The notes under the pieces: model-generated
Database searches by the model: none
Seen by the model: only the letters and a program-made list of their open reading frames with translations
Told to the model about the DNA's origin: nothing
Shown: in pieces, positions 22,150-30,605 of the stretch
Layout of the letters: every line of letters starts with the position of its first letter
How positions within the stretch are numbered: the first letter of the stretch is position 1
Made by a program: the position numbers and the translations under genes
Assembly: GCA_021324075.1 (NCBI GenBank)
Contig: JAJPJW010000209.1
Span: forward strand, 1-32,721
Reading direction: 5' to 3'
Source of the DNA: Pseudomonadota bacterium
Lineage (GTDB): Bacteria; Oederibacteriota; Muellerivitia; Muellerivitales; Muellerivitaceae
DNA length: 32,721 bases

Positions 22150-24366
22150 TCACGTCTTAAGCCGGTAAAGCCTAAGCGCGTTCAAAATCACCGTCACGGA
22201 GGAAAGGGACATGGCCAGGGCCGCCAGGGCCGGCGGCACTTGGAAAAAGACGGCGAGGGGAAGGGCCACCAGGTTGTAGGCGAAGGCCCAAAAGAGGTTC
22301 TGCCGGATGATCTGGAACGTCGCCCTCGAAAGCTGCAGGGCCTCAATGACTTTGGGAAGACCGCCCTGCACCAACACCATGTCGCCCGCTTCTTTGGCCG
22401 CATCCGTGCCGGACCCCATGGCGATGCCCAGGTCCGCCGCGCTCAAGGCCGCCGCATCGTTGTAACCGTCCCCCACCATGGCGACCCTGAGGCCTTGCCG
22501 CTGAAGGCCCCGGATGTAATCCAGTTTGCCGCCCGGGTCCATTCCGGCCTTCACCAGGTCCACCCCCACCCTTTCGCCCACCTTTTGCGCCACCACTTCC
22601 CCGTCGCCGGTCAGGAGGTGCACCTTCAGGCCCAACCCCCGCAGTTTCTGGATGACGTCCCTCGAATCGGCATGGGGCGGGTCCTCCATGACCAGGATGG
22701 CGCTGATCCTGCCGTCCAAAGCCATGAGGGAAACGGTCTGGCCGCCCTGCCGGTAGGCCTCGATATTGGCGCGGACCTGGGGGGAGGGGACGATCCCCTC
22801 GAGGGATTCGATGAAGGCCTTAGTGCCGATGGCGACCTGGTGGCCTTCCACCATGCCTTGCAACCCCGCGCCGGGCGTTTCCACCACCCGCTCGGCCGAC
22901 GGCACGACCATGTCCAACACCATGATTTCCTTCAGGATGGCCGAGGCCAGGGGGTGGTTGGTGCCCATTTCGAGGGCCGCGGCGTAGCGCAGCAGCTTGG
23001 CTTCCTCCAGCCCGTCGAGGATCATCATGTCCACCAGCCGGGGTTTGCCCTCGGTCAGGGTCCCCGTCTTGTCGAACACCATCACGTCCACGCGGCTGGA
23101 CTTTTCAAGGGCTTCCGCCCGGCGGATGAGGATGCTTCGCTTGGCCGCCACCCCGATGCCGACCATCAGGGCGATGGGAGTGGCCAGCCCCAGCGCGCAG
23201 GGGCAGGCGATGACGAGCACTGCAATGGCGTGGCTAAGCCCCGTTCCCCAAGGGCGGCCCGCGGCGAAAACCCAGCCCAGGACTGTCGCCAGGGCCAGGC
23301 CCAGGACCACTGGCACGAAGACGGCGGCCACCTTGTCGGCGGTCTTTTGCACCGGGGCCTTGGACCCCTGCGCCTCCTCCACCAGCCGGATGATCCCGGC
23401 CAGGGCCGTTTGTTCGCCCACTTCCCGGGCCTTGAGGTTGAGGGTGGTGGTGCCGTTCAGGGTTCCGGCGAAAACCTTGTCGCCCGGGCGTTTCTCCACC
23501 GGCATGGGTTCGCCGGTCAGGAGCGACTCGTCCACCCGCCCCTTTCCTTCCAATATATAGCCGTCCACGGGGATGGCCTCGCCGGGACGGACGCTCAGGT
23601 TGTCACCCACCACCACCATCTCGACCGGCAGGTCCACTTGATGGGTCTCCTTAAGTACATGGGCGATGCGCGGCCGGAGGTTCATCAACAGTTCCAAGGC
23701 CCGGTTGGCCCGGCGCTTGGAAAGGATTTCCAGGTACCGCCCCAGGGTGACGAAGAAGAGAATCAATCCCGAGGCGTCGAAATAGGTCTCCACCGGGTAC
23801 CGGGCCAATGCCGGTAGGGAGCAGAAATAAGCTGCGGAGGAACCCAGGGAGATGAGGCTGTCCATGGTCACCTCCCCGTACCTCAGGCCCTTCAAGGCCG
23901 CCTTGTGGAAAGGCCAGCCCACCACGAAAAAAACGGGGGTGGCCAGGAAAAACTGGACCAGGGGGGAGAGGGTGAAAGGCTTGAACGCCATTAGGAGATG
24001 TTCGGCTAAAAAGGGCAGGACGAGCAGCCCGGCCAAGACCAGTCGCCACCCCATCTGGTGCTGGTCGGCCTCGTAGAGGCGGGCGGCTTGGGGCTGGGGG
24101 GAATAGGGTTTGGCCGAATAACCGGCCTTTTCGACCGCCGCTTCCAAGGCAGGGACGTTGGGGGACGCTTCGGTCTGCACGTAGGCTTTTTGGGAGGCGA
24201 AATTGACGGCGGCGTTCTTTACGCCGGGGACGGTCTTCAGTTTCCGTTCGATGCGGGCCGCGCAGGAGGCGCAGGTCATGCCTTCCACGGCCAAGATGAC
24301 CGATTGGGGCTCTTTTGGCTCTTGAGTAGGCGCTTGAAGAGGAGTTTCAACAGTGTTTTGTTGCAT
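22150..24366 (-). CDS. copA: Copper-exporting P1B-type ATPase CopA
   Basis: 738 residues. Pumps Cu(I) out of the cytoplasm. One N-terminal heavy-metal-associated domain with GMTCASC (C32, C35), eight predicted membrane helices, the ion-site motif CPC (388-390), the dephosphorylation motif TGE (284-286), the phosphorylation site DKTGT (D432), the nucleotide-site NHPLA, and the hinge GDGYND. The pattern with CPC and late-helix NLVALPLAV and [15 protein letters not shown] fits the Cu(I) P1B-1 group. ATG 24366 has AAGG 5 bases upstream. It follows copZ on the same strand, separated by a 112-base gap that is almost wholly an AT-rich palindrome (24384-24475). No CsoR or CueR regulator gene is in the window. 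Confidence 0.95.
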   Translation of the reverse strand: MQQNTVETPLQAPTQEPKEPQSVILAVEGMTCASCAARIERKLKTVPGVKNAAVNFASQKAYVQTEASPNVPALEAAVEKAGYSAKPYSPQPQAARLYEADQHQMGWRLVLAGLLVLPFLAEHLLMAFKPFTLSPLVQFFLATPVFFVVGWPFHKAALKGLRYGEVTMDSLISLGSSAAYFCSLPALARYPVETYFDASGLILFFVTLGRYLEILSKRRANRALELLMNLRPRIAHVLKETHQVDLPVEMVVVGDNLSVRPGEAIPVDGYILEGKGRVDESLLTGEPMPVEKRPGDKVFAGTLNGTTTLNLKAREVGEQTALAGIIRLVEEAQGSKAPVQKTADKVAAVFVPVVLGLALATVLGWVFAAGRPWGTGLSHAIAVLVIACPCALGLATPIALMVGIGVAAKRSILIRRAEALEKSSRVDVMVFDKTGTLTEGKPRLVDMMILDGLEEAKLLRYAAALEMGTNHPLASAILKEIMVLDMVVPSAERVVETPGAGLQGMVEGHQVAIGTKAFIESLEGIVPSPQVRANIEAYRQGGQTVSLMALDGRISAILVMEDPPHADSRDVIQKLRGLGLKVHLLTGDGEVVAQKVGERVGVDLVKAGMDPGGKLDYIRGLQRQGLRVAMVGDGYNDAAALSAADLGIAMGSGTDAAKEAGDMVLVQGGLPKVIEALQLSRATFQIIRQNLFWAFAYNLVALPLAVFFQVPPALAALAMSLSSVTVILNALRLYRLKT

Positions 24367-24383
24367 TTGGGCCTTAGAAATTC

Positions 24384-24475
24384 TGAATTCTTAATTCTCA
24401 ATTTTTAATTAATGGCATTTTCGCTCTACAAAAATCACCATAATTTAAAATTCAACATTCAAAATTAAAAATTCA
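24384..24475. repeat. AT-rich imperfect palindrome (MITE-like) between copZ and copA
   Basis: The left arm TGAATTCTTAATTCTCAAT (24384-24402) pairs with the complement of TGAATTTTTAATTTTGAAT (24457-24475) at 16 of 19 positions. The homology continues inward with a short bulge (TTTTAATT..ATGG..ATTTT on both sides), so the whole gap folds into one long hairpin. It begins just after the copZ stop (minus strand). It is far more AT-rich than the genes around it. AT-rich palindromes of this sort are dispersed elements in many genomes. Confidence 0.7.
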
Positions 24476-24478
24476 AGC

Positions 24479-24688
24479 TCAAGTGAGGCTGGCTTTATAC
24501 CCTTCCTCTTCCACAGCCTGCACCGCAGCACTTAAATCCAGCGGGCCTTCGGAGACGACGACAGCCTGCTTCTGGGCCAGGCTGACATCGGCTTTTTCAA
24601 CGCCCGGCACCGAGATGAGGGCCTCTTGGACATGATGCGCACAGTTGTTGCAGGTCATTCCTTCGATCTTGAGGGTGGTTGTCGACAT
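24479..24688 (-). CDS. copZ: CopZ-like copper chaperone (single HMA domain)
   Basis: 69 residues, a lone heavy-metal-associated domain: KIEGMTCNNCAHHV with the Cu(I)-binding cysteines in CNNC (C13 and C16), then SVPGVEKADVSL and a final EEGYKA. Soluble carrier that hands Cu(I) to CopA, the next gene on the same strand. AGGAGG lies 6 bases before ATG 24688. Confidence 0.92.
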   Translation of the reverse strand: MSTTTLKIEGMTCNNCAHHVQEALISVPGVEKADVSLAQKQAVVVSEGPLDLSAAVQAVEEEGYKASLT

Positions 24689-25060
24689 TCATTTCCTCCT
24701 TGCCGCACTAAAATAGGCTTATCTCCGTTCTTTTTACATAGTTTCCCCAAACAAGTTTAGGACCCCTTGTCCCAAATTAAAGAAACCTATGTCACCCTCA
24801 TTCCATTTTTATCGGGCTATGACCGATATATTAGGAATATGGGCAATGAGGGTAAAGCGACTCCCTCCTTTTTTCCTTAAGGATCAATGATTTTTGCCCT
24901 GTTGATAACTTTTTAATAACTGCCACCAAACTGTCGGTTCGGCAAATCCGATTGCCTCATTGGGGTTGAATTGGGGGCGGAGGGCGAACCATAATGGCCC
25001 CTCACAAAACAAGCGGGTTGTGCCTATCCTTAATACATCCATCATTTTTCGGAGGAATTC
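24689..25060. other. 372-base intergenic region between divergent copZ and aconitase genes, with nested inverted repeats
   Basis: No gene of coding quality. It holds a perfect 9-bp inverted repeat ACCCTCATT (24794-24802)/AATGAGGGT (24845-24853), extended by CCAT/ATGG with a 2-base bulge and with ATCGG/CCGAT (24811-24827) nested inside. A second, weaker pair ACATAGTTTC (24738)/GAAACCTATGT (24782-24792) lies beside it. Together they could form two neighbouring hairpins in the copZ leader, or be a decayed mobile element. The aconitase side has a predicted promoter (24966-24995) and GGAGG 6 bases before the ATG. Confidence 0.6.
24966..24995 (+). promoter_or_regulatory. Predicted promoter of the aconitase gene
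   Basis: TTGAAT (24966-24971), 18-bp spacer, CATAAT (24990-24995). The leader would be about 58 bases. Confidence 0.45.
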
Positions 25061-27079
25061 ATGCCGGAGAGCGCCAAGCGGTTCAATTTAGTCCAAAAGA
25101 TCGTCAATGCCCATTTGGTTTCTGGCAAACCCGTTGCCGGCGAGGAAGTCGGCATCCGGATCGACCAGACCCTTACCCAGGACGCCACCGGCACCATGGC
25201 CTACCTCCAATTCGAGGCCATGGGCATCGACAAAGTGCAGACCAAGCTTTCCGTATCCTATGTGGACCACAATATGCTCCAGACCGGTTTCGAAAACGCC
25301 GACGACCACCGTTACCTGCAGTCCGTCGCCGCGAAACACGGCATTTACTTCTCCCGCCCCGGAAACGGCATCTGCCACCAGGTGCACTTGGAACGTTTCG
25401 CGGTGCCCGGCATGACCCTCTTGGGCTCCGATTCCCATACTCCTACCTGCGGCGGCTTGGGCGAGCTTTCCATCGGCGCCGGCGGCCTGGACGTGGCGGT
25501 CGCCATGGGTGGCGGCCCCTTCTATATGACCATGCCCAAGGTTTTGCGGGTGGAACTCAAGGGCAAGCTGCAACCCTGGGTGACGGCCAAGGACATCATC
25601 CTGGAGGTCCTGCGCAAGCTGACCGTCAAGGGCGGGGTTGGCAAGATCCTGGAATATACGGGCCAGGGCGTGAAGAGCCTCTCGGCCACCGAGCGGGCCA
25701 CCATCACCAATATGGGGGCCGAACTGGGCGCCACCACCTCCATCTTCCCCTCGGATGAACAAACCCGGGAATATATGAAGGCCCAAGGCCGCGGCAAGGA
25801 CTGGACCCCCCTGGCCCCCGACCCCGGCGCCACCTACGACGAGGAACTCATCATCGACCTGAACAAGCTGGAGCCCTTGATCGCCCAGCCCCACAGCCCG
25901 GACAACGTGATCGAGGTCTCCAAGCTCAAAACCGTGGAGGTCCAGCAGGTTTGCGTGGGGAGCTGCACCAACAGCTCCTACCGGGACCTCATGGCCGTGG
26001 CCAAGATGCTCAAGGGCAAGCATATCCACCCTTCCGTCTCCATGACCGTCACCCCCGGCTCCAAGCAGGTCTTCGAGATGATCGCCAAGAACGGCGCGCT
26101 GGCCGACATCATTGCCTCCGGCGCCCGCATCATCGAGTCCGCCTGCGGGCCCTGCATCGGCATGGGACAGGCCCCCTCCTCCGGAGCCGTCTCCATTCGA
26201 AGCTTTAACCGAAATTTCGAGGGCCGTTCGGGCACCCGCGACGCCAAGGTCTACTTGGCCTCGCCCGAAACCTGCGTGGCCTGCGCCCTGACCGGCAAGA
26301 TCACCGATCCCCGTACCCTTGGCAAGGCTCCCAAGGTCGAAGTGCCGGACAAGTTCGTCTGGGACGACGACGGCATCATCCCCCCGGCCAAGGACCCCAA
26401 AAAGGTGGAAGTTTCCCGCGGGCCCAACATCAAGCCCCTCCCCATCAAGGAGCCCCTGGGCGAGAACCTGTCGGGCGAACTGCTCTTGAAGGTCGTGGAT
26501 AACATCACCACCGACCACATCATGCCCGCCGGGTCCAAGGTATTACCCCTTCGCTCCAACATCCCGGCCATTTCGGAATTCGTGTTCAACATCATCGACG
26601 GCACCTTCCCCAAGCGCGCCAAGGAGGCGGGCGGCGGATTCGTGGTGGGCGGCGAGAATTACGGGCAGGGTTCTTCCCGCGAGCACGCGGCCCTGGCGCC
26701 CATGTATTTGGGCCTCAAGGCGGTCATCGTGAAGAGCTTCGCCCGCATCCACCGGGCCAACCTGATCAACTTCGGCATCCTGCCCCTGACCTTCGTGCAG
26801 GCTTCCGAATACGACGTCCTGACCCAGGGCGACAAGCTGGAGATCCCGGACTTGAAGCAGGTCATCAAGGTGGACCATCCCTTCCCGGTGAAGGACCTGA
26901 CCAACGGCAAGACGGTGCAGGTGGTGCACGGCCTGACCGAACGCCAGAAGGAAATCATCATGGCGGGCGGCCTCTTGAACTGGACCAAGCACAAGAACGC
27001 CGAGGCGCCGGCAGCCAAGTCCGCCGCGGCCAAGAGCCCGAAGGCCGCCAAGGGGTCGAAAAAGGAAAAAGTGAAGTAA
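25061..27079 (+). CDS. Aconitate hydratase with a Lys/Ala-rich C-terminal tail
   Basis: 672 residues. Interconverts citrate and isocitrate in the TCA cycle. The [4Fe-4S] ligands are C302 in VGSCTNSS and C362 and C365 in ESACGPCIG; the swivel domain has GSSREHAA from residue 537. The length and domain order match the short aconitase type of about 640 residues (the TIGR01342-like group) and not the 890-residue AcnA or AcnB. The last roughly 27 residues (from about 646) are an added tail rich in Lys, Ala, Ser and Pro, like a histone H1 tail, with no role in catalysis known. GGAGG lies 6 bases before the ATG. A strong terminator follows the gene at 27100-27136. Confidence 0.93.
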   Translation: MPESAKRFNLVQKIVNAHLVSGKPVAGEEVGIRIDQTLTQDATGTMAYLQFEAMGIDKVQTKLSVSYVDHNMLQTGFENADDHRYLQSVAAKHGIYFSRPGNGICHQVHLERFAVPGMTLLGSDSHTPTCGGLGELSIGAGGLDVAVAMGGGPFYMTMPKVLRVELKGKLQPWVTAKDIILEVLRKLTVKGGVGKILEYTGQGVKSLSATERATITNMGAELGATTSIFPSDEQTREYMKAQGRGKDWTPLAPDPGATYDEELIIDLNKLEPLIAQPHSPDNVIEVSKLKTVEVQQVCVGSCTNSSYRDLMAVAKMLKGKHIHPSVSMTVTPGSKQVFEMIAKNGALADIIASGARIIESACGPCIGMGQAPSSGAVSIRSFNRNFEGRSGTRDAKVYLASPETCVACALTGKITDPRTLGKAPKVEVPDKFVWDDDGIIPPAKDPKKVEVSRGPNIKPLPIKEPLGENLSGELLLKVVDNITTDHIMPAGSKVLPLRSNIPAISEFVFNIIDGTFPKRAKEAGGGFVVGGENYGQGSSREHAALAPMYLGLKAVIVKSFARIHRANLINFGILPLTFVQASEYDVLTQGDKLEIPDLKQVIKVDHPFPVKDLTNGKTVQVVHGLTERQKEIIMAGGLLNWTKHKNAEAPAAKSAAAKSPKAAKGSKKEKVK

Positions 27080-27099
27080 CCTTCCAAAAGCCGTTGAAG

Positions 27100-27136
27100 A
27101 AAAGCCCCGCCTCCCTGAAGCGGGGCTTTTCTTTTT
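27100..27136 (+). terminator. Rho-independent terminator of the aconitase gene
   Basis: An 11-bp stem AAAAGCCCCGC (27100-27110)/GCGGGGCTTTT (27120-27130) with a 9-base loop is followed by CTTTTT. It is 20 bases after the stop codon. Confidence 0.92.
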
Positions 27137-27156
27137 CCGGCAAGAGAGGCCTCTCG

Positions 27157-28476
27157 ATGTCCCGATACTGGAAATGGTGCCTCGTCCTGCCGGCTTTTTT
27201 CGCCCTCCGCCTGGCTTTCGGTCTTTGGTGCGAACCCGTCCAACCCATGTCGGATGAAATCCAAACCTACCTTCTCGGGGTGAAATACGCCACCACAGGC
27301 CTCTGGCCCTATTACGGCAATGACGTGATCAAACCTCCGGAGAACCTGGAATTGTTGACCCAGGATCCCGGCGCCCTGGAGGGCCTGCTGATCGGCCTTC
27401 CCTTCCGCCTTTGGGCCTCGCCGGCGGCGCCCTTTATCCTGGCCAACCTTCTTTCGATGGCGGGTTTCCTGTTCCTGGCCTGGTATATCTCACAACGACT
27501 GCCGAAGCTCCCTGTCTGGTTCGTCCTGGCCTGGACTTTGGTCGCCCCCTGGTGCGTGCATTACACCACCAACATCATGGAGCTTTCCTATTCCATCCCG
27601 GCGGCCTGCCTCTTCTTCGTGGCCTTTTTCGAGTCCTTGCCGCCCTACCGGCTCGGCAAGATCCCCTATCCCTTGGCGAACGGGCTCATGGGTTTGAGCC
27701 TTTCCTGGTGGGTGCAGCTCCACCGCACCTGGGTCATGCTCCTCCCCCTCCTGGCCTTGTCGTTCTACCTGCAGTGGAAGGAGTCCCGCAAACCCACGGC
27801 CCCGGCTTTTTTCGTTCTCGGGTTCCTGCCTTTCTTTTTCCTGCTCCTTCCCACCTTCCTCATGGGGAGTTACCAGCCCGCCCACCAGGCTTCCACCTTC
27901 TTCTACGGGTTCAACTCCCAGAACATGGCGGCTTTCTTCAAAACCCTGGCCCAATTCTTTGCCCTGGCCTGCTTTGAAATGCCTCGCTTCATCGGCATCA
28001 GCACCGCGGGCCGGGTCCAATATTTAAAGGACCATTGGCTCCTGGTTCCCGGCCTTTATCTTTGGTACATGGGGTTCCTGCAGGTGCTGGTCCTGTGGGC
28101 TTTCCTCTTCGTCAAGAAAACGGCCCACCCCGAATGGGTTTTCATCCGTAACCTGACCTGGCTGGTTTTTCTCTGGTTTTACGGCTGCTTCCTCTTCACC
28201 ATCAAGAACCCCGACGTGAACACCTTCGTGGAAATGCTGCCCCTGGTCATGCTTTATTCCTTCTACGTCTGGGAAAGCCTCTGGGAAAAGGTTTGGCCCC
28301 GGCGCCTTCTGGTGCTCCTCGTCCTGTCCGCCCTGCTCTTCCAAACTTGTTATGTCTTCGTGGAAAAACCCTTCGCCAAGTCCTTTTACCTTCAAAACGA
28401 GGAAAAAATAACCCGGGCTTTGGCGGAAAAAAACTACACCCTGCTGGCGGAACGCCGCCCCGGATATTTATACTGA
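27157..28476 (+). CDS. Polytopic membrane protein, GT-C glycosyltransferase-like
   Basis: 439 residues, about 9-10 hydrophobic segments. An acidic pair SDEIQ (D33, E34) sits in the first external loop after the first membrane helix, followed by GLWPYYGNDV. This is the usual architecture of GT-C type transferases (PMT/ArnT-like), which move sugars from a polyprenyl phosphate carrier to an acceptor outside the membrane. No closer family recognised, so substrate unknown. An in-frame ATG at 27094 would place the aconitase terminator inside the gene, so ATG 27157 with AGAGG 7 bases upstream is used. It ends 5 bases before a small zinc-ribbon gene. It has no clear promoter of its own after the terminator. 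Confidence 0.75.
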   Translation: MSRYWKWCLVLPAFFALRLAFGLWCEPVQPMSDEIQTYLLGVKYATTGLWPYYGNDVIKPPENLELLTQDPGALEGLLIGLPFRLWASPAAPFILANLLSMAGFLFLAWYISQRLPKLPVWFVLAWTLVAPWCVHYTTNIMELSYSIPAACLFFVAFFESLPPYRLGKIPYPLANGLMGLSLSWWVQLHRTWVMLLPLLALSFYLQWKESRKPTAPAFFVLGFLPFFFLLLPTFLMGSYQPAHQASTFFYGFNSQNMAAFFKTLAQFFALACFEMPRFIGISTAGRVQYLKDHWLLVPGLYLWYMGFLQVLVLWAFLFVKKTAHPEWVFIRNLTWLVFLWFYGCFLFTIKNPDVNTFVEMLPLVMLYSFYVWESLWEKVWPRRLLVLLVLSALLFQTCYVFVEKPFAKSFYLQNEEKITRALAEKNYTLLAERRPGYLY

Positions 28477-28481
28477 GGCCC

Positions 28482-28703
28482 ATGGAAACCCTGCCTTCCG
28501 GAACGCCCCTGGACCCGGACAACAAAAACAGGATGAATATCGACATCTCCCCCCGCAAGCCGGGGGAGAAAATCCTCTATACCGGGCCCCACCTTTGCGT
28601 GACCTGCGCCGAAGAAAACCGTACGGTGAGCGTCTATCTCAAGGCGGGTGAAACCGCTCCAAGCTGTGAAAATTGCGGCCCCCGTGCCCGCTGGGAGCCC
28701 TGA
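28482..28703 (+). CDS. Small zinc-ribbon protein, YjzC-like
   Basis: 73 residues. The C-terminal part is a compact zinc-ribbon: PGEKILYTGPHLCVTC, then about 20 residues and SCENCGPRARW, giving a CxxC...CxxC four-cysteine site. The order PGE...G..xC..C...V.LK.GE..P.C..C resembles the YjzC-like family. Function unknown. GAGG lies 3-5 bases before the ATG and overlaps the stop of the membrane-protein gene, so translational coupling is likely. A shorter start at ATG 28533 would keep the ribbon. Confidence 0.65.
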   Translation: METLPSGTPLDPDNKNRMNIDISPRKPGEKILYTGPHLCVTCAEENRTVSVYLKAGETAPSCENCGPRARWEP

Positions 28704-28767
28704 AGGGGCTTGAGGCGTCCCCCCTTGCCCGGGGGCCGTCCATTGCCCGACTCAGAGGCCTAAAACA

Positions 28768-28796
28768 TTGCCAAACTGGTTGTTTTTGGAAATAAT
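28768..28796 (+). promoter_or_regulatory. Promoter of the MBL-fold hydrolase gene
   Basis: TTGCCA (28768-28773), 17-bp spacer, AATAAT (28791-28796), about 44 bases before the ATG. The gap before it (28704-28767) has a short CCCCC/GGGGG hairpin without T tract. Confidence 0.5.
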
Positions 28797-28840
28797 GGGC
28801 CGTTGTTTTTCCGCCTGAATCCGCCGGTTGAAGGGGTTGA

Positions 28841-29773
28841 ATGGCTCAGGATTTCACTGTCACGTTCCGGGGGGTTCGCGGAAGCATCCCCGTCCCGGGG
28901 CCGACCACGCTCAAGATCGGGGGCAATTCCTCCTGCGTCCAGGTCAACGTCCTGGACCACACCATCTTCCTGGACGCCGGCACGGGCATCATCGCCGCGG
29001 GCCAGCAGTTGGTGCGCAACTTCTTCGCCAACCGCGACAAGGTGAAGCGGCTGGCCGTTACCGTCCTCATTTCCCATACCCACCACGACCACATCATGGG
29101 GCTCCCCTTTTTCCCGCCCCTTTACATCGGCGATACCTCCCTGTCCATCTTCGGCCCCTCGGTTTACGGGCCCGTGGGCTCCAAGACGGGCCTGGATTAC
29201 GTGCTGGACATGATGATGGACCAGATGTTCTTCCCCATCGACATGAAGGAAACCCACTCCCTGAAGAAGGTCTCCACCCTCAAACCCTTCGACCAGATCC
29301 TCCTGGCCGAGGGCGAGGAGGCCGAACTGGTCAACCTGCAGTCCGACTTCAAGTCCACCTTCAAGGACAAGGCCATCGTCAGCCAGTACCGGGCCTACAA
29401 CCACCCCAAGAACGGTACCCTGGTTTACAAGGTCCAGTACGCGGGAAAATCCATCGTCTACGCCACGGACATCGAGGGTTATGTGGAGGGGGACAAGCGG
29501 CTGATCCAGTTCTCGCGCGGGGCGGACCTTTTGATCCACGACGCCCAATACACCGTGGAGCAATACACCGGGGCTGTTTCCACCCAGGGCTTCGGCCATT
29601 CCACCCCGGAGATGGCCTGCCAGGTGGCCAAGGAAGCGGGGGTCAAGCAGTTGGTGCTTTACCACCACGACCCCAACCACGACGACGCGGCCGTGGCCAA
29701 GAAGGAAGAAAACGCCAAGAAGCTCTTCGCCAATACCATCGCGGCTTACGAAGGCTTGACCATTCCGATTTGA
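28841..29773 (+). CDS. MBL-fold metallohydrolase
   Basis: 310 residues. Dizinc hydrolase fold: motif HTHHDH with H79, H81, D83 and H84 in ISHTHHDHIMG, then YATDIEG as the bridging aspartate strand, HDAQYT, and a late GFGHSTPEMA and YHHDPNHDD. The start FTVTFRGVRGSIPVPG with GGNSSCVQV is typical of the Lactamase_B_2 group, which includes cyclic-nucleotide phosphodiesterase- and RNase Z-like enzymes and PhnP-like proteins. The substrate may be a phosphodiester (inference). AAGGGG lies 4 bases before ATG 28841. It converges on the helical unknown gene with 46 bases between stops. Confidence 0.88.
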   Translation: MAQDFTVTFRGVRGSIPVPGPTTLKIGGNSSCVQVNVLDHTIFLDAGTGIIAAGQQLVRNFFANRDKVKRLAVTVLISHTHHDHIMGLPFFPPLYIGDTSLSIFGPSVYGPVGSKTGLDYVLDMMMDQMFFPIDMKETHSLKKVSTLKPFDQILLAEGEEAELVNLQSDFKSTFKDKAIVSQYRAYNHPKNGTLVYKVQYAGKSIVYATDIEGYVEGDKRLIQFSRGADLLIHDAQYTVEQYTGAVSTQGFGHSTPEMACQVAKEAGVKQLVLYHHDPNHDDAAVAKKEENAKKLFANTIAAYEGLTIPI

Positions 29774-29819
29774 TGACGATGTTCCCGCAGTTTGTGCCCG
29801 CCGAAGCTGAAAAACGCGC

Positions 29820-30500
29820 CTAATTGGTTTTGTATTTTTGGATTTTCTCGTGGAGTTCGCGAAGTTCGTCTTCGGTGGGCTCCACCGACAGGCCTTCCAT
29901 TTCCTCCAATTGGTTGGAGACGTCGAAAAGGATGGACCACAGCTCCTCGGTGGTGAACTTGCGCTGGTTGAGGAAATACTGCAGGAACAGCTGGAAGCGG
30001 ATGCTGCTTTCGTAGAGGTCGATGCATTGCACGCCCGACAGGTCCCCACTGACCAGGGAGAAGGACTGCAGGACGATCTCCACCTCCTCGATGACCTTCT
30101 TCAGGAGGACCCGGATGTCCACACCCTGGATGGCGTCGTAATAAACCGTGTCGAAATGGTCCTTGGAGAGCATTTCCCGGGTGACGGCGTCGTATTTCCG
30201 GAAGGCCTTCCGGTATTCCGTGCCGCTTTCCCGGATGGCCCCAATCATCCCCACCAGGCGGGCCACTTGGGGAAGGAAATTCTTGCGGTCGATCTCCTTG
30301 GTGGTGGCCAGCTCGTGGATGTACTGGATGTAGTCGTAGGTGGCCTCGGAGCAGCGGTGCAAGGCCTGGCTCAAACCGCCGACCAGTTCTTCTGGGGCCT
30401 TGGCCGCGCGCAATTGCTTGTCCACCCGGGTCTCGAAATCCCCCTCGGGTTTCCACGCCTTGGCGCTTTCCAAAAATTGTTCGGCCGTTATTTCATCCAT
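29820..30500 (-). CDS. Unknown, mostly helical cytoplasmic protein
   Basis: 226 residues; no family recognised. It has no signal peptide, membrane segment or conserved metal motif. The predicted structure is nearly all alpha-helix, with heptad-like acidic stretches: 34-90 around SQALHRCSEATYDYIQYIHELA, about 120-145 (VDIRVLLKKVIEEVEIVLQSF), and 190-222 (LEEMEGLSVEPTEDELREL). It is rich in Glu, Asp, Leu and Tyr. It reads as a real gene because GC-rich third positions and codon use match its neighbours. ATG 30500 has AAGG 8 bases upstream. A palindromic repeat (30512-30605) separates it from the PHP gene. Confidence 0.65.
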   Translation of the reverse strand: MDEITAEQFLESAKAWKPEGDFETRVDKQLRAAKAPEELVGGLSQALHRCSEATYDYIQYIHELATTKEIDRKNFLPQVARLVGMIGAIRESGTEYRKAFRKYDAVTREMLSKDHFDTVYYDAIQGVDIRVLLKKVIEEVEIVLQSFSLVSGDLSGVQCIDLYESSIRFQLFLQYFLNQRKFTTEELWSILFDVSNQLEEMEGLSVEPTEDELRELHEKIQKYKTN

Positions 30501-30511
30501 GAAAAACCTTT

Positions 30512-30605
30512 TTAACCACCTAGGTCACAAAGTTCACCAAGAACGGCAAAGCCTTAAATTCTTGGGTCCATCTTTCTTGGTGCGCTTGGTGACCTTGGTG
30601 GCTAA
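30512..30605. repeat. MITE-like palindrome of the CACCAAGG type, overlapping the PHP gene stop codon
   Basis: The left arm TTAACCACCTAGGTCAC (30512-30528) pairs with the complement of the right arm 30589-30605 at 15 of 17 positions. An inner perfect 9-bp pair CACCAAGAA/TTCTTGGTG lies within. Total 94 bp. The right arm includes the TAG stop of the PHP gene (30602-30604), so insertion or expansion has reached the coding end. Sequences with repeated CACCAAGG and ACAAAG are widespread dispersed repeats. Confidence 0.85.

Noticed and set aside
22240-23817. 525-codon open frame antisense to copA
   Set aside because: It is a product of high GC and codon bias of copA; its translation is rich in His, Gly, Gln and Arg with no domain, and copA is complete on the other strand.
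24689-25060. Riboswitch or copper-responsive operator in the copZ leader
   Set aside because: Inverted repeats are visible, but they match no riboswitch class or CsoR/CueR site that I know, so only the structure is reported.
25088-26518. 476-codon open frame antisense to the aconitase gene
   Set aside because: Composition (Gly, His, Asp, Leu) is typical of the mirror of a GC-rich gene; no ribosome site or domain.
27094-27156. Earlier start for the GT-C-like membrane protein
   Set aside because: These codons are the aconitase terminator hairpin and have no ribosome site.
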